NCBI RefSeq assembly: GCF_000237325.1
Contig: NC_017542.1
Coordinates: forward strand, 4,188,501 to 4,252,500
Source: Paenibacillus polymyxa M1
GTDB taxonomy: Bacteria; Bacillota; Bacilli; Paenibacillales; Paenibacillaceae
DNA length: 64,000 nucleotides
Direction of reading: 5' to 3'
Under the pieces are notes generated by a model. The model made no database searches, was not told the origin of the DNA, and saw only the letters and a list, made by a program, of their open reading frames with translations. Both the position numbers and the translations under genes were made by a program. Positions 45,713-54,986 of this stretch are shown piece after piece. The number at the start of each line of letters is the position of its first letter. The first letter of the stretch is position 1.

Positions 45713-46119
45713 TGCCTTTGAGAATTATTTTACGTAATAGAGAAGAACTTAAAGTTTAAACATAATGATGAAATCAGTGAATCTCACAATATGACAACAC
45801 TACAGAACATGAGATAAGGAATATACTTCAGCTTTTATCGAATATAGCAAGATCATTGAATGAGATAAAAGCTTTTTATGATGGAAAATCTTGAAATAAA
45901 ATGCTACACTTTCTAAAAATATTCAGCATCTCGCAATTAAGAGGGGCACGCCGCCCCTCTTTACTGTTTTCCCAGACATCTTCCAAGTTATTTGTCATTG
46001 TGCAATGCAGTGACAACCCTAGAGCCTTTGTTGAATGCAGGAACATATTCAAGTTGCTCTTAATCCCTTCTACCTCAATGCTTCTTATCTCGATATATCA
46101 CTACCACGCACTCCACATG
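45713..46119 (+). pseudogene. Gutted duplicate of the PLP decarboxylase locus
   Basis: 45713-45799 matches 58854-58949 (upstream flank of the intact decarboxylase) and 45797-46119 matches 60336 to about 60608 (last codons, stop, terminator and downstream). The gene body, about 1.39 kb, is missing; the two halves meet at a shared ACA. The end of the reading frame (LLSNIARSLNE in the intact copy) is still readable. A terminator hairpin AAGAGGGGC/GCCCCTCTT (45939-45961) is conserved in both. The 5' flank keeps the codons ALFAFENYFT-stop of another lost gene. Confidence 0.8.
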
Positions 46120-46318
46120 CCTTGAGTGTACAAAAATGATGACCCTAAGGCCTGGTCGCCCCTTGGCGGAAAATCTATCATTTTTTAGATCAGAGTCTTT
46201 ATGTCTTTCTTTTTTTATTTTCTACTGAAAGTGTCCCTCCTGATCCATCTGCCCCAAGGCAGTCTTGGTTTTTCTGACTTTCTGACCATCCTGTCAAACA
46301 TAAAACCAGTAAAATAAT

Positions 46319-48559
46319 TTATTGCTCAACTACCCCAAAATCATCCACATAAACATATCCTGTACCAGAATTCTTGTAAGCATACACTGTTGCCCTGGTA
46401 GCGCCTGCTCCGGTTGTAAAGGGGATGTTTACCATTGTCCAGGTTGTACTGTCAGATGTTGCGGATGCATCCGTTCCTTCAAAGCCATTAACGCCAATCT
46501 GAATCCGCTCGCCTATGTCTGCCTTAACCCAAGCGGTACACATATAGCTGGTATTAGGACTTAGCCCCGTAAGTACCTGCTCGATACCATCTTCTCCGGG
46601 TCCCAATTTAACACTCTTAGAGCCGCTTCTTGGTACCGATACACTTGCAGCAGTATCTGAATATGTTGCTGCCCATGGTGAGATGATCCCTTTCTCGAAA
46701 TCAGATTGCCTTACGTTATTAACATAAAGTAAGCTGACACTCTCAAAAACCGGGTCCGGAGGTGAAGAAAAATCATGCCCGGCAGTCCAGTCAGTTCCAC
46801 CGAACTCATATGCTCCAATATCCGGTGCCGCACCAACATAATCATTCGTGATTCCAGATATTACAGCCCCTGCATTAATAGCTGGAGAAGTAGACTGCAA
46901 CCTGAAATCATATGCTGGGGGATTCACAAATAACGGATTGGTTTCTGAGGTAATATTATTTCCCTCTATATGAGTACCAGGCAGTGTAAAGGCTGTAGTA
47001 AAGATATTGTTGAAAATTCTGTCGCCATACATATCTGACTGAAAATTACTTCCCCAATATCCTACATTTCCGTTACTGTAGGTGGTATTGTTATAAATCA
47101 GGTTAAAATTACTGGGTGTATTCAATCTTATCCCTGTATAGTTTCCCCATACAACATTATGATGCACAATATAGCCCTTGCTACCGTTATCCAGATAGAT
47201 ACCAGTGCCGGAATAATTCTTTGCCAGATTATCATGGATGTAATTATGATGAATTACCGTCCCTTGCCCATCCCAGGCAAATTCATAGAGTATTCCGCAG
47301 TCTTTTGTCAGCTTTCCTGCATTGTACAGATTATTATATTGTATCTGGCTGTTTTGGGTAGGCATAAATATCAGATGACGCCCAGCGTTATATACCGTAT
47401 TATGACTGATTAGATGGTTTGCCCCCAATAGATAGATTGCCGGAATATCCGCTGCCGAATAATTTGCTTCATGAATAAGATTATTAATTACCTTATTTCC
47501 TGTTCCCTCTATACTCACCAGATTACCGGAACTGTAGGTCAAAGTACTGTCTCTAAGCTCATTATTGGTACCGGACATAAATATCCCTGTACTGTATTGT
47601 CTGGTAACATCCGAATCATGACTGACATATTCCGCAATCATATTAGAAACTTTACAGTAATTAGAATTAGACATTTTAATGCTGGAGGCAAAGATATTAA
47701 TTCCGGTAATATTTATGTAAGAGTGGGAACTTAAATCAAATGCATAAGTCCGCTTCTTTGCTTCTACTGTCAAAGTATTCGGATCAACTCCACCAGGTGC
47801 CCATAAATAAAGTCTGCCAGTAATGCTGTCATAATACCATTCTCCCGCACTGTCAAGATCTTTAAGATTACCAGTAATATAATAGCTGTTACCGCCTGTC
47901 GCTGCAGTATCTATTTGATCAAAGGTAATGGAGCCGTCACTTGAGCTGGTAATGGTACTTTTATAAGATTTGTAGCCTGTTCCCGGAACACTCCAAACCG
48001 TTTTGCCAACCCAGTATCCAGGTGCCTGAGTTAAGTCTCCATCCTTGATGGTTGTAGTGGAACCGGAATCAACTGTTGCATATGTTGAATTTAAGGGATC
48101 AAGTGTTGATGAATTGGGCCATCTAGCTTCAAATTGCATTTGCTTATTAACAAATATCTGATTTTTTGTTCCAAGGGAACCCTTCATTTCCGCATAATAG
48201 ATGGATCCGGAGTAATTTTTCCAGCCAGTAACCGGATCGGCACCGGATACCGTTACGTTCTCTCCTGTATAAGCCTCAAAGTTTATGGGATTTGCAGAAG
48301 TTCCGGAAGTATGAAGTGTTACTGTTTCCTGGTATGTACCACCTCGTATGATGCAGGTATCTCCGGCTGTCATGATATCTGCTGCCTTTTGTATGGTTTT
48401 CCATGGATTTGATAGTGTACCGGTCCCAGTGATGTCATTCCCCGTTGTAGAAACATAATATACGGAATTTGCCTTTACAGTTTCCACACCCAGATTAAAA
48501 GTAAATACATAAATCATCATAATTACAACTAAAAATCTAAAGCCTATTCTCTTATTCAT
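46319..48559 (-). CDS. Secreted right-handed beta-helix protein with C-terminal carbohydrate-binding module
   Basis: 746 aa. Signal peptide to about residue 31. An early VYYVSTTGNDITGTGT and WKTIQKAADIMTAGDTCIIRGG mark the DUF1565/pectate-lyase-like helix start. The middle contains many parallel beta-helix repeats with NxI/NLI turns (ANHLISHNTVYNAGRH, GYIVHHNVVWGNYTGI). The last ~140 residues resemble a CBM4/9-type module (DFEKGIISPWAAT, YMCTAWVKADIGERIQI, YVYVDDFGVVEQ). Probably a polysaccharide lyase or glycosidase acting on plant or microbial polymers; catalytic residues were not assigned. AGGAGG precedes the ATG. Confidence 0.88.
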   Translation of the reverse strand: MNKRIGFRFLVVIMMIYVFTFNLGVETVKANSVYYVSTTGNDITGTGTLSNPWKTIQKAADIMTAGDTCIIRGGTYQETVTLHTSGTSANPINFEAYTGENVTVSGADPVTGWKNYSGSIYYAEMKGSLGTKNQIFVNKQMQFEARWPNSSTLDPLNSTYATVDSGSTTTIKDGDLTQAPGYWVGKTVWSVPGTGYKSYKSTITSSSDGSITFDQIDTAATGGNSYYITGNLKDLDSAGEWYYDSITGRLYLWAPGGVDPNTLTVEAKKRTYAFDLSSHSYINITGINIFASSIKMSNSNYCKVSNMIAEYVSHDSDVTRQYSTGIFMSGTNNELRDSTLTYSSGNLVSIEGTGNKVINNLIHEANYSAADIPAIYLLGANHLISHNTVYNAGRHLIFMPTQNSQIQYNNLYNAGKLTKDCGILYEFAWDGQGTVIHHNYIHDNLAKNYSGTGIYLDNGSKGYIVHHNVVWGNYTGIRLNTPSNFNLIYNNTTYSNGNVGYWGSNFQSDMYGDRIFNNIFTTAFTLPGTHIEGNNITSETNPLFVNPPAYDFRLQSTSPAINAGAVISGITNDYVGAAPDIGAYEFGGTDWTAGHDFSSPPDPVFESVSLLYVNNVRQSDFEKGIISPWAATYSDTAASVSVPRSGSKSVKLGPGEDGIEQVLTGLSPNTSYMCTAWVKADIGERIQIGVNGFEGTDASATSDSTTWTMVNIPFTTGAGATRATVYAYKNSGTGYVYVDDFGVVEQ

Positions 48560-48753
48560 AGCTTACCTCCTGGAATGAATTCTATTTTTAGATACGGCTT
48601 CTACGCCTGGGCTTAAGTTCACTGCTAGGTATGTTCTAATATAGAAATTTGTGTATATATAAGCCCTTAATTATTTAATCGACTTATACCGACTTAAAGT
48701 TTATGATTCTTTCGGCGAAGCTTCTCCTATACTGAACCCATCCAGCCATTTCA

Positions 48754-49011
48754 TTGACCATGCATGGTATTATTTTCTTTTCGAAATGGGTGCATGAGCA
48801 TCCAGAGATTAAAGTACGCTATCAAAATGATTTCATCCCTCTGATGGAAGAATCGCGTGAAAAGTATGAGACTTATCCGAAGCATGTAGTTCCTGAATTC
48901 GCATATATTAATTTCATTGAAAATGCAGGTGTGAACAACGAGAAGTTGATTGCCCAGGCACCTTACGCGGGCATGACAGATGATATTCGTGCGGGTAAGT
49001 TGCAAGCATAG
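48754..49011 (+). pseudogene. Probable C-terminal fragment of a lost enzyme gene
   Basis: 85 codons ending [17 protein letters not shown]. Composition is clearly protein-like ([36 protein letters not shown]), but the reading starts at a TTG/ATG without a ribosome site and with no domain start. Family not identified. Flanked downstream by a long hairpin. Confidence 0.4.
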
Positions 49012-49075
49012 TCAATCAAGACAAATTGAACTGAAAAGCCTGAGCCTGTGTCTCATAACGTAAGACAAATTAAAA

Positions 49076-49150
49076 CACCTACCAACCTGGTCATACCCTG
49101 TCTACTTGACAGGGGTATGACCAGGTTGATAGGTGCCCAGCATCTTTTTT
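49076..49150 (+). terminator. Very long hairpin terminator
   Basis: 60 bp structure (49076-49135), arms of about 27 bp from CACCTACCAACC to GGTTGATAGGTG with two imperfections, loop TACTT, then TTTTTT at 49145-49150. Longer than ordinary terminators here; the converging fragment genes on both sides are broken. Confidence 0.75.
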
Positions 49151-49182
49151 AATGTTCTCTATAACCATCTAATCTCCATTGG

Positions 49183-49634
49183 CTATTCTTCTTTCTCTTT
49201 TTCATCATGAAGCATCTTCTCTAATACAACATATACAAACTGTGCTCCGTACTTCATGCCCTGCCAGTACAAAGCTTCATTCTCCAATGCTTGCTTGTAA
49301 TGATGCTTATCCTCCCATTCCGAGAATTCAAGTCTGTTCACAATATCGCATCAGGATCAATATTTACGCTAATTCCCAGTCGGTCAACAACCAGGTTCTG
49401 AATCGTACTTTTACCGCTTCCATTATTCCCCGCAAATACATACATCATTGGTATATGTTTATGCATGAGAACATCCGTATCCGCAACAGGAACAATGTCT
49501 CCATCGTTGTATTCTTTTACAATTTGGCCATCCGGCGTTTTATATACAATATAGGTATCGTTCGCTTTCGCATCCAACTTGGCGCGATCTCCTGTAAGTT
49601 TAATCAATTTCTCCAGATCTTTAAATTTATCCAA
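49183..49634 (-). pseudogene. Broken zeta-toxin gene with fused antitoxin-like leader
   Basis: From a TTG at 49634 (AAGGTGA upstream): MDKFKDLEKLIKLTGDR then DTYIVYKTPDGQIVKEY, the small N-terminal region found with Firmicutes zeta toxins, then MMYVFAGNNGSGKSTIQN with the Walker A GNNGSGKS and ISVNIDPDAI. The frame stops right there (49338-49340); the kinase body is gone. A shifted frame continues NRLEFSEWEDKHHYKQALEN to a TAG at 49183, apparently the C-terminus of a different or shifted gene joined by deletion. UDP-sugar kinase activity should be lost. Confidence 0.75.
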
Positions 49635-50032
49635 GGGGTTCACCTTCCCGCATCCGTATTTATTTAAAGTAATTGAACCACAGCAAGTTGATTGCACGTC
49701 ACAGAAGGGAATAACCTTATTGCTTGAGGAATTCTTACAGGTAGCGTACAAAGAAAAGAACGCCAAACTAAGGACGCTCTCTTGAATACTCACATTTTCA
49801 GTTAAATACATCGGATGTGTCCAACCCCTTTAAATCAAAAAAAACCGAAACATTTATTTTGTTGTGCCATACCTTATTTCTATAAACTTTTCCCCAGCTC
49901 GTAAAGGACATAGGAAGCTACAATTAAGCACCTCTATATATCGACTCGACATAGCTTTACTACGGTCTCAACGTGTGTCGAGAGGATGGAACGGATTTAC
50001 TTGAAATTAACGCGTTCCATTTTAAAAATAAT

Positions 50033-50516
50033 AGTTCAATTTCCTTCTATTTCTTTTTCAGCTAAGCTAGCATGCTCTCGATAAGTCCCTTCCAGCTTAA
50101 AATGGATTTTTCTAATAATTTTATGGATGCTTGATTACACGCTGCAACCGTCGCGTAAATTTTATTCAACTCTAAATCCTTACGTTCAAACATTGTGCTT
50201 AAAAATAACTCAAGTAATACATTTGCATATCCTTGCTTCCTATGCCTTAAAGGCAAGTAGTATCCGATCTCGGCACTTTTATTCCGAGAATTATAGTCAA
50301 AAAGCTGTATCTTACCTATCCGTTTATTAGTGTTAGTTCTATCACATTTTCGAGTCTTTTCAATACATTCTCTTTATAATTGTTATATGGAGGAAGTTCG
50401 ATTATGGGTCGGCAAGTATGTTGCTCTTTTTCGCTTTCAGTAAGACTCCAATCATATAAGTCTGGTAAGTAATCTTCAATATTCCCACTATTTAAAAGCA
50501 CAAGTCCCCTTATCAT
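50033..50516 (-). pseudogene. GNAT acetyltransferase with two frameshifts
   Basis: Three frames must be joined to read a RimJ/RimL-type acetyltransferase: MIRGLVLLNSGNIEDYLPDL...RLENVI (50516 to about 50345), then TNTNKRIGKIQLFDYN...AEIGYYLPLRHRKQGYANVL (CoA-binding R/Q-x-x-G-x-A) to about 50105, then FKLEGTYREHASLAEKEIEG. Shifts lie near 50340 and 50100. No ribosome site is evident. The gene is therefore inactive or a decayed copy. Confidence 0.75.
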
Positions 50517-50944
50517 TCTATCACTCCATTATTTTTAAATTTAGATTGTTTAGTTAGGTAGGGTATCATTTGGTTTTAAGTATCTGTTTTGGCAGCATGA
50601 AAAAGCATCGAAATAGCAAACCATGTGGCGTATTACCATATTCCTATATTAACTCATGTTATACTTCCCTCTCATCCTCCTACTTCCAAAAATAAACATA
50701 GTAAATCCCCCAACCAATGGGTCATTCTGTAAACTAAATCCTTCTTTTAACCGATAAATACATATGCTGGGTTGTTTATTAAATATCACCTCTCGTCCCT
50801 TTAAAGCGTACAAACCTTGTAATACATATCTATTTTGACTCACTGTTGTACTCATCTGAAGCTTCGATAATTCAGAAGCAAATGCAAGATGACGTGCTTC
50901 ACTTGGAAATACCCATCGCATCTAGAAAGGAGTCATGAACTCAC
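50517..50944. other. Region upstream of the VgrG-like gene
   Basis: 428 bases. A 90-codon minus-strand open frame (50649-50921, MRWVFPSEARHLAFASELSK) has plausible amino acid composition but no ribosome site and no recognised family; it could be a small gene or remnant. The promoter of the VgrG-like gene must lie here. AAAGGAG at about 50927-50933 is the nearest site. Confidence 0.35.
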
Positions 50945-53563
50945 TTGAGCGTATTATCAGATGGGATCGGATATGAAAGCCTACGCTTTTATGGTCCCTT
51001 TCAGCCCCTACACATCGAACAACTTCAAATAACACGTACCATTAACGATCATGCCTACTTACATATCAGTGGGATGCTCTCAGAAGAACAGGGAGTAGCT
51101 TGTATTGGTCAAAATATGGATCAGGAGCCCATTGTGATTCGTCAGTTGAATGATCAGGGACAATCGCTGAGAAGGCTGTTTCATGGGATTGTTACACGTA
51201 TGTCCGTACACTGTGTGCGAGGCCTGTATACGTTTGAACTAGAGGCCGCTTCCCATTCATACCAAATGGATATTAAGGTAAAAAAGCGTTCCTATCAAGA
51301 TATTCACCGTACCTATGATGATCTGGTCACTGCGCTGGTTCGAAAGTATCAGTACGGAGATGCCATTGATACGGTAAGCAACCATGCCAAATTGGAGACA
51401 TTTGTTTTACAATATGAGGAGACGGATTGGGCGTTTTTAAAACGCCTCGCTTCTCGCTTCGGCTCCGTACTTGTGCCAGAGGTAACCGCAGCCTCGCCCA
51501 AGGTTTTCTTCGGTATGCCAGAAGGCAAGCAGCATAAGGTGGAGCGGGATGTATTTTATCGAGTACGGAAAACGTTTCATGAGTTGGATGCGGAAAAGCC
51601 GGGAGAACGTGCTGGCTCGTATTTCACCTATATGATTGAAAGCCTGCAATACTATGCACTAGGCGACCTCATCACGTTACCTATCGGGCAAGGCAAAGAA
51701 CTGGCCGTGGTTCGAGCCGTGACAACCCTGATAGATGGCTTACTGCGTACTCGCTATAATCTTCAGTCCGAACAGGATATCCGGTATGCTCGGTATGAAA
51801 ACAATCAGGCCACCGGGGTTTCGCTGACAGGAACGGTGCTGAAGGTACAACAGGATTTCGTACAGCTACAACTGGATATTGACCCGAAGCAAGATCCTGC
51901 CAAAGCGTGCTGGTTTCCCATCGCCACCCGTTATGTCGCCGAAGAACATAGTGGCTGGTACGATATGCCCGAAATCGGGGAACAGGTGGAATTGTATCTG
52001 CCTACCCACCGCGAACAGGATGCCTATGTCACGGATTCGCTCCGACAACAACGCCACGCAAATGGGCAGCCAAATGTAAAGGTATGGCAACATGTGCAAG
52101 GTAGCAGCGTCGAAATGTCTGAGCATGAGCTAACCCTATCCACCTCCGGTGAATTTTCCATTACACTTCATGAAAGTAGCGGAATTACCATTGACAGTCC
52201 GGGGAATGTGCAGATTCAGGGTGGTCACGTGAAGCTCGATGCTAGGCAGGAACTTTCGCTCGAAGCTGGAACGGCGCTGTATCTGAAAGGCGGAGCCAGC
52301 AGCATGGTACTGGATGGTGAGACGGATACCAAAGCTCCAGTGATTTATCAGGAAGGAACGGTGAAAGCTCCTGTTTTCGTAGCTGACCTCCCTCCTGTGC
52401 CTGAGCCGCCACTCATGAGCATAAAAGCCTATGAAGCAGCCCAGTCAGCAGCCAAGGATTCATCTAGCAGCCAAGCCTCTACCCCTAAAGCAAAAGTCAC
52501 AAGTCCAGCAGAGCTTAAACAGGCGAATGCCTTGATGGGTACGGTGTCCAAGCTATTAGGCTCCATTCCAGTGATGGGAAAAGTGGCTGGTGTTGTAGCG
52601 GGTGCGCTAAGTGGACCTGCGGGTGGTGTGATTCTGGGAGCAACCGCTATGATCCCCGTTCGGAGCAAAGGAACAAATCACGCTGTAGGTAGTGCTCCTA
52701 AAGGTGGTTTGCATCCACTGAAGCATCTGGCTAGTTTAGCGCTCCAAGGGCTAATAAGCCAATACGAGCATGAACGGGCTAAGGAAGCTTATTATAGCAA
52801 GTGGATTTTAGGCAAAGTGTATACGAGTGCACGTCACATAGCGCTTTCGGGTGGCCCACTGGAACTGGTCCAAAACCTGTTAAAAGAGTCAAATGCCATG
52901 GCTCATGCATATCAGCAGGTTCCTAAAAATATTCAGGAGAAATGGCTCCGGGATAATGAAGAAAAACAACGTATTCAAGCAGCACAAACACAGAAACATG
53001 AGAATTCTAGACTTGCATTATGGCGAGAAAGAAAAACTAGTGAATATACTTCATATTGGAATCAAACTGATTATTTTACAGCCAACTGGTGGCAGGATGA
53101 AAATAAGCTAAAACAAGCAGAGCAAGCACTGCGCACTGAAATTACAATGAAGCGCAAACTATCACTGTATGATATTAAAGATCCTAATAAATTGGCTGCC
53201 ATCCAGCGTATCGTCAATGCAAAACGAACACACGTATGGGATGAAGGTACTCTCAATGCCATTGAAGATGGTTTGTTAGCGATGGGTGTGGACTCTACAA
53301 ATGCTATTGAGTTGGACAAAGAGAAAATGGATGCACTCATTTCTCGATACAATCAAGGCTTCATCGGACAAAAATCTGGAGATTACATGGAAAGGACAGG
53401 CTTAAGCGATTTAGTCGAAGACACGACTTATGGGATTGTAACAGCTCGTATCGGTATGGGGAGTGCTGGAAGTTCTCCTGCCAGGTCCAGCCAGCCACCT
53501 TGCAGAAAATCCGCCTGCAAAACCCAATCCAAAGGGTGGTCCAGGTGTAAACAGGCCCATTGA
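50945..53563 (+). CDS. VgrG-like contractile-injection spike protein with polymorphic-toxin architecture
   Basis: 872 codons in this frame. Residues 1-~290: late-control-D/gp27-like base (SLRRLFHGIVTRMSVHCVRG, YEETDWAFLKRLASRFGS). About 295-385: gp5-type OB fold (VSLTGTVLKVQQDFVQLQLD, SGWYDMPEIGEQVELYLPTH). About 400-475: beta-prism-like repeats (VEMSEHELTLSTSGEF, VQIQGGHVKLDARQELSLEA). Then a proline-rich linker, a glycine-zipper hydrophobic stretch (GVVAGALSGPAGGVILGA) and a helical pre-toxin region. The tail from ~855 turns Cys/Ser/Lys-rich because of a frameshift; the nuclease domain lies in the next frame. TTG start; no sheath, tube or baseplate genes are present. Confidence 0.85.
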   Translation: MSVLSDGIGYESLRFYGPFQPLHIEQLQITRTINDHAYLHISGMLSEEQGVACIGQNMDQEPIVIRQLNDQGQSLRRLFHGIVTRMSVHCVRGLYTFELEAASHSYQMDIKVKKRSYQDIHRTYDDLVTALVRKYQYGDAIDTVSNHAKLETFVLQYEETDWAFLKRLASRFGSVLVPEVTAASPKVFFGMPEGKQHKVERDVFYRVRKTFHELDAEKPGERAGSYFTYMIESLQYYALGDLITLPIGQGKELAVVRAVTTLIDGLLRTRYNLQSEQDIRYARYENNQATGVSLTGTVLKVQQDFVQLQLDIDPKQDPAKACWFPIATRYVAEEHSGWYDMPEIGEQVELYLPTHREQDAYVTDSLRQQRHANGQPNVKVWQHVQGSSVEMSEHELTLSTSGEFSITLHESSGITIDSPGNVQIQGGHVKLDARQELSLEAGTALYLKGGASSMVLDGETDTKAPVIYQEGTVKAPVFVADLPPVPEPPLMSIKAYEAAQSAAKDSSSSQASTPKAKVTSPAELKQANALMGTVSKLLGSIPVMGKVAGVVAGALSGPAGGVILGATAMIPVRSKGTNHAVGSAPKGGLHPLKHLASLALQGLISQYEHERAKEAYYSKWILGKVYTSARHIALSGGPLELVQNLLKESNAMAHAYQQVPKNIQEKWLRDNEEKQRIQAAQTQKHENSRLALWRERKTSEYTSYWNQTDYFTANWWQDENKLKQAEQALRTEITMKRKLSLYDIKDPNKLAAIQRIVNAKRTHVWDEGTLNAIEDGLLAMGVDSTNAIELDKEKMDALISRYNQGFIGQKSGDYMERTGLSDLVEDTTYGIVTARIGMGSAGSSPARSSQPPCRKSACKTQSKGWSRCKQAH

Positions 53564-54176
53564 TGAGTTCAATGATTCGGCGATTTATAATGGGGCAAAT
53601 TCAAGTAGACCTAAGGAGTCACCTAAACTACCGAATTCGAGCAAAAGTAAGCCTCCTGAGGATACTCTAAAAGCTTCTAATGTTGGTAGTATAGTCAAGA
53701 GTGGAAATAAAACGAAGTATACGAATTCGGCTGGTAATGAGTTAATTTGGGATGATCAACATCCGAAAAATATTAATCGCGATATTGATAATCTTTTAAA
53801 CAGTAAAGACCCCGGAAAAGCTACTGAGGCAAAAGTAGCTTCTGCTGTTAGAGAAAATAAGGAAGTAACAGCATTTGCCCAGAAAATTCAAAGGGCAGAT
53901 GGTAACCCGGCGGGCGATTTTGACGTAGTCACTAAGGATGAAATTATTGAAGTTAAGAAATCATTAAAAGCGGTTACAAATGTTGAACAGTTTGATAAAT
54001 ACGTTAATGTAAATCATGACGGCTATTTTAATCATAACCAGAAGAAAGTCATTTTATATATTGACAAGCCATTGACTAATTTACATCAGAACGATCTAAT
54101 AAAATTGGAAATCATTAAATCTAAGGGTGTTACTATTGTAAACTCTATAGATGAACTCAAGGAGGTATTAAAGTAA
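53463..54176 (+). CDS. Displaced toxin tip, PD-(D/E)xK-like nuclease domain
   Basis: Continues the VgrG-like protein in the +2 frame: about codon 10 onward reads HLAENPPAKPNPKGGPGVNRP, a linker usual before toxin tips. The C-terminal ~140 residues have KATEAKVASAVRENKEVT, GDFDVVTKDEIIEVKKSLK (D...ExK catalytic pattern) and KVILYIDKPL, indicating a restriction-endonuclease-fold nuclease. There is no independent start or ribosome site, so it should be expressed only through frameshifting near 53480, or not at all. The next gene is its presumed immunity partner. Confidence 0.75.
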   Translation: MLEVLLPGPASHLAENPPAKPNPKGGPGVNRPIDEFNDSAIYNGANSSRPKESPKLPNSSKSKPPEDTLKASNVGSIVKSGNKTKYTNSAGNELIWDDQHPKNINRDIDNLLNSKDPGKATEAKVASAVRENKEVTAFAQKIQRADGNPAGDFDVVTKDEIIEVKKSLKAVTNVEQFDKYVNVNHDGYFNHNQKKVILYIDKPLTNLHQNDLIKLEIIKSKGVTIVNSIDELKEVLK

Positions 54177-54177
54177 G

Positions 54178-54663
54178 ATGGGGACTCCGGCAGTTATTTT
54201 AACGAATAAAGAAAGATACTCTCCTGAGAAGTTGTTAGCAGATAGTATAGTTGCAGCCTTTCATTCGGATGCATCGCTCTATTTCTACAATAATAAAAAT
54301 TACTCAAATGAGGGGAAGTTTTCATATACAACGCTGAATATTAATAATAGATCATTTGCGGAGAACAACGAATCTTCATTAATCTTTTATATTCATAGTA
54401 TTAATAGTTCAAGTATTGATTTTTACTATCACGAAGATTTAGGATTAGATACAAATTTATTGCTGTGTCAAGTCGGTCATATTGAGGATATCTATGGTAA
54501 TCAAGAATTGATATTCAATTTTATTTACGAATACCTTAAGCTAAATCCTGATGATTATTTTTGGATTGCAGATTATGATTGGGTTTACAGTTGGGAAGAC
54601 ATTCAAAAATTAAAATCATTACCGTATGATCAAGATTGGTGCTATAAGAATCCCAAAAACTAA
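54178..54663 (+). CDS. Probable immunity protein of the nuclease tip
   Basis: 161 aa, acidic (many D/E), soluble. Starts one base after the toxin stop with AAGGAGG 12 bases upstream inside the toxin gene, the usual toxin-immunity spacing. Contains NESSLIFYIHSINSSSIDFY and DDYFWIADYDWVYSWEDIQK. Family not recognised; immunity role inferred from position and charge. Confidence 0.75.
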   Translation: MGTPAVILTNKERYSPEKLLADSIVAAFHSDASLYFYNNKNYSNEGKFSYTTLNINNRSFAENNESSLIFYIHSINSSSIDFYYHEDLGLDTNLLLCQVGHIEDIYGNQELIFNFIYEYLKLNPDDYFWIADYDWVYSWEDIQKLKSLPYDQDWCYKNPKN

Positions 54664-54794
54664 CTTATAAGTACAATGTGACAACAAGATCGTACAATGC
54701 AACTAAAAACCAGACATTAAAAAAGACATAAAATCAGTAAACTTTAAAAGGCTTATTTCGAATTGAATCTATGAGTAGGATGAGCTTTTTTTAT

Positions 54795-54952
54795 ACTCAA
54801 AATCAAAAGAAGACGAAATTAATGTCAAAACAGATATAGATAGCAAGCATGCAAAAAAAAGAAATATTGCTGACGTACTTACCGGATGGTATAAGGGAGG
54901 ATTGGGAAGCCCAGAGCAGATTAGGTGGAGGAATATGACCTCACCGCATTAA
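54795..54952 (+). pseudogene. Orphan toxin 3' tail 1
   Basis: Open frame reading SKEDEINVKTDIDSKHAKKR then NIADVLTGWYKGGLGSPEQI and RWRNMTSPH-stop. Clear protein-like composition, no start or ribosome site, and placed 34 bp before an immunity-type gene. It looks like the last 50 residues of a different toxin tip left behind by cassette exchange. Confidence 0.6.
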
Positions 54953-54986
54953 CTCTAGACTAGAGCGTACTGGAGGTTTGAGTAAA

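Noticed and set aside
50649..50921. 90-codon minus-strand gene divergent from the VgrG-like gene
   Set aside because: No ribosome site, no recognised family; kept only as a note in the region description.
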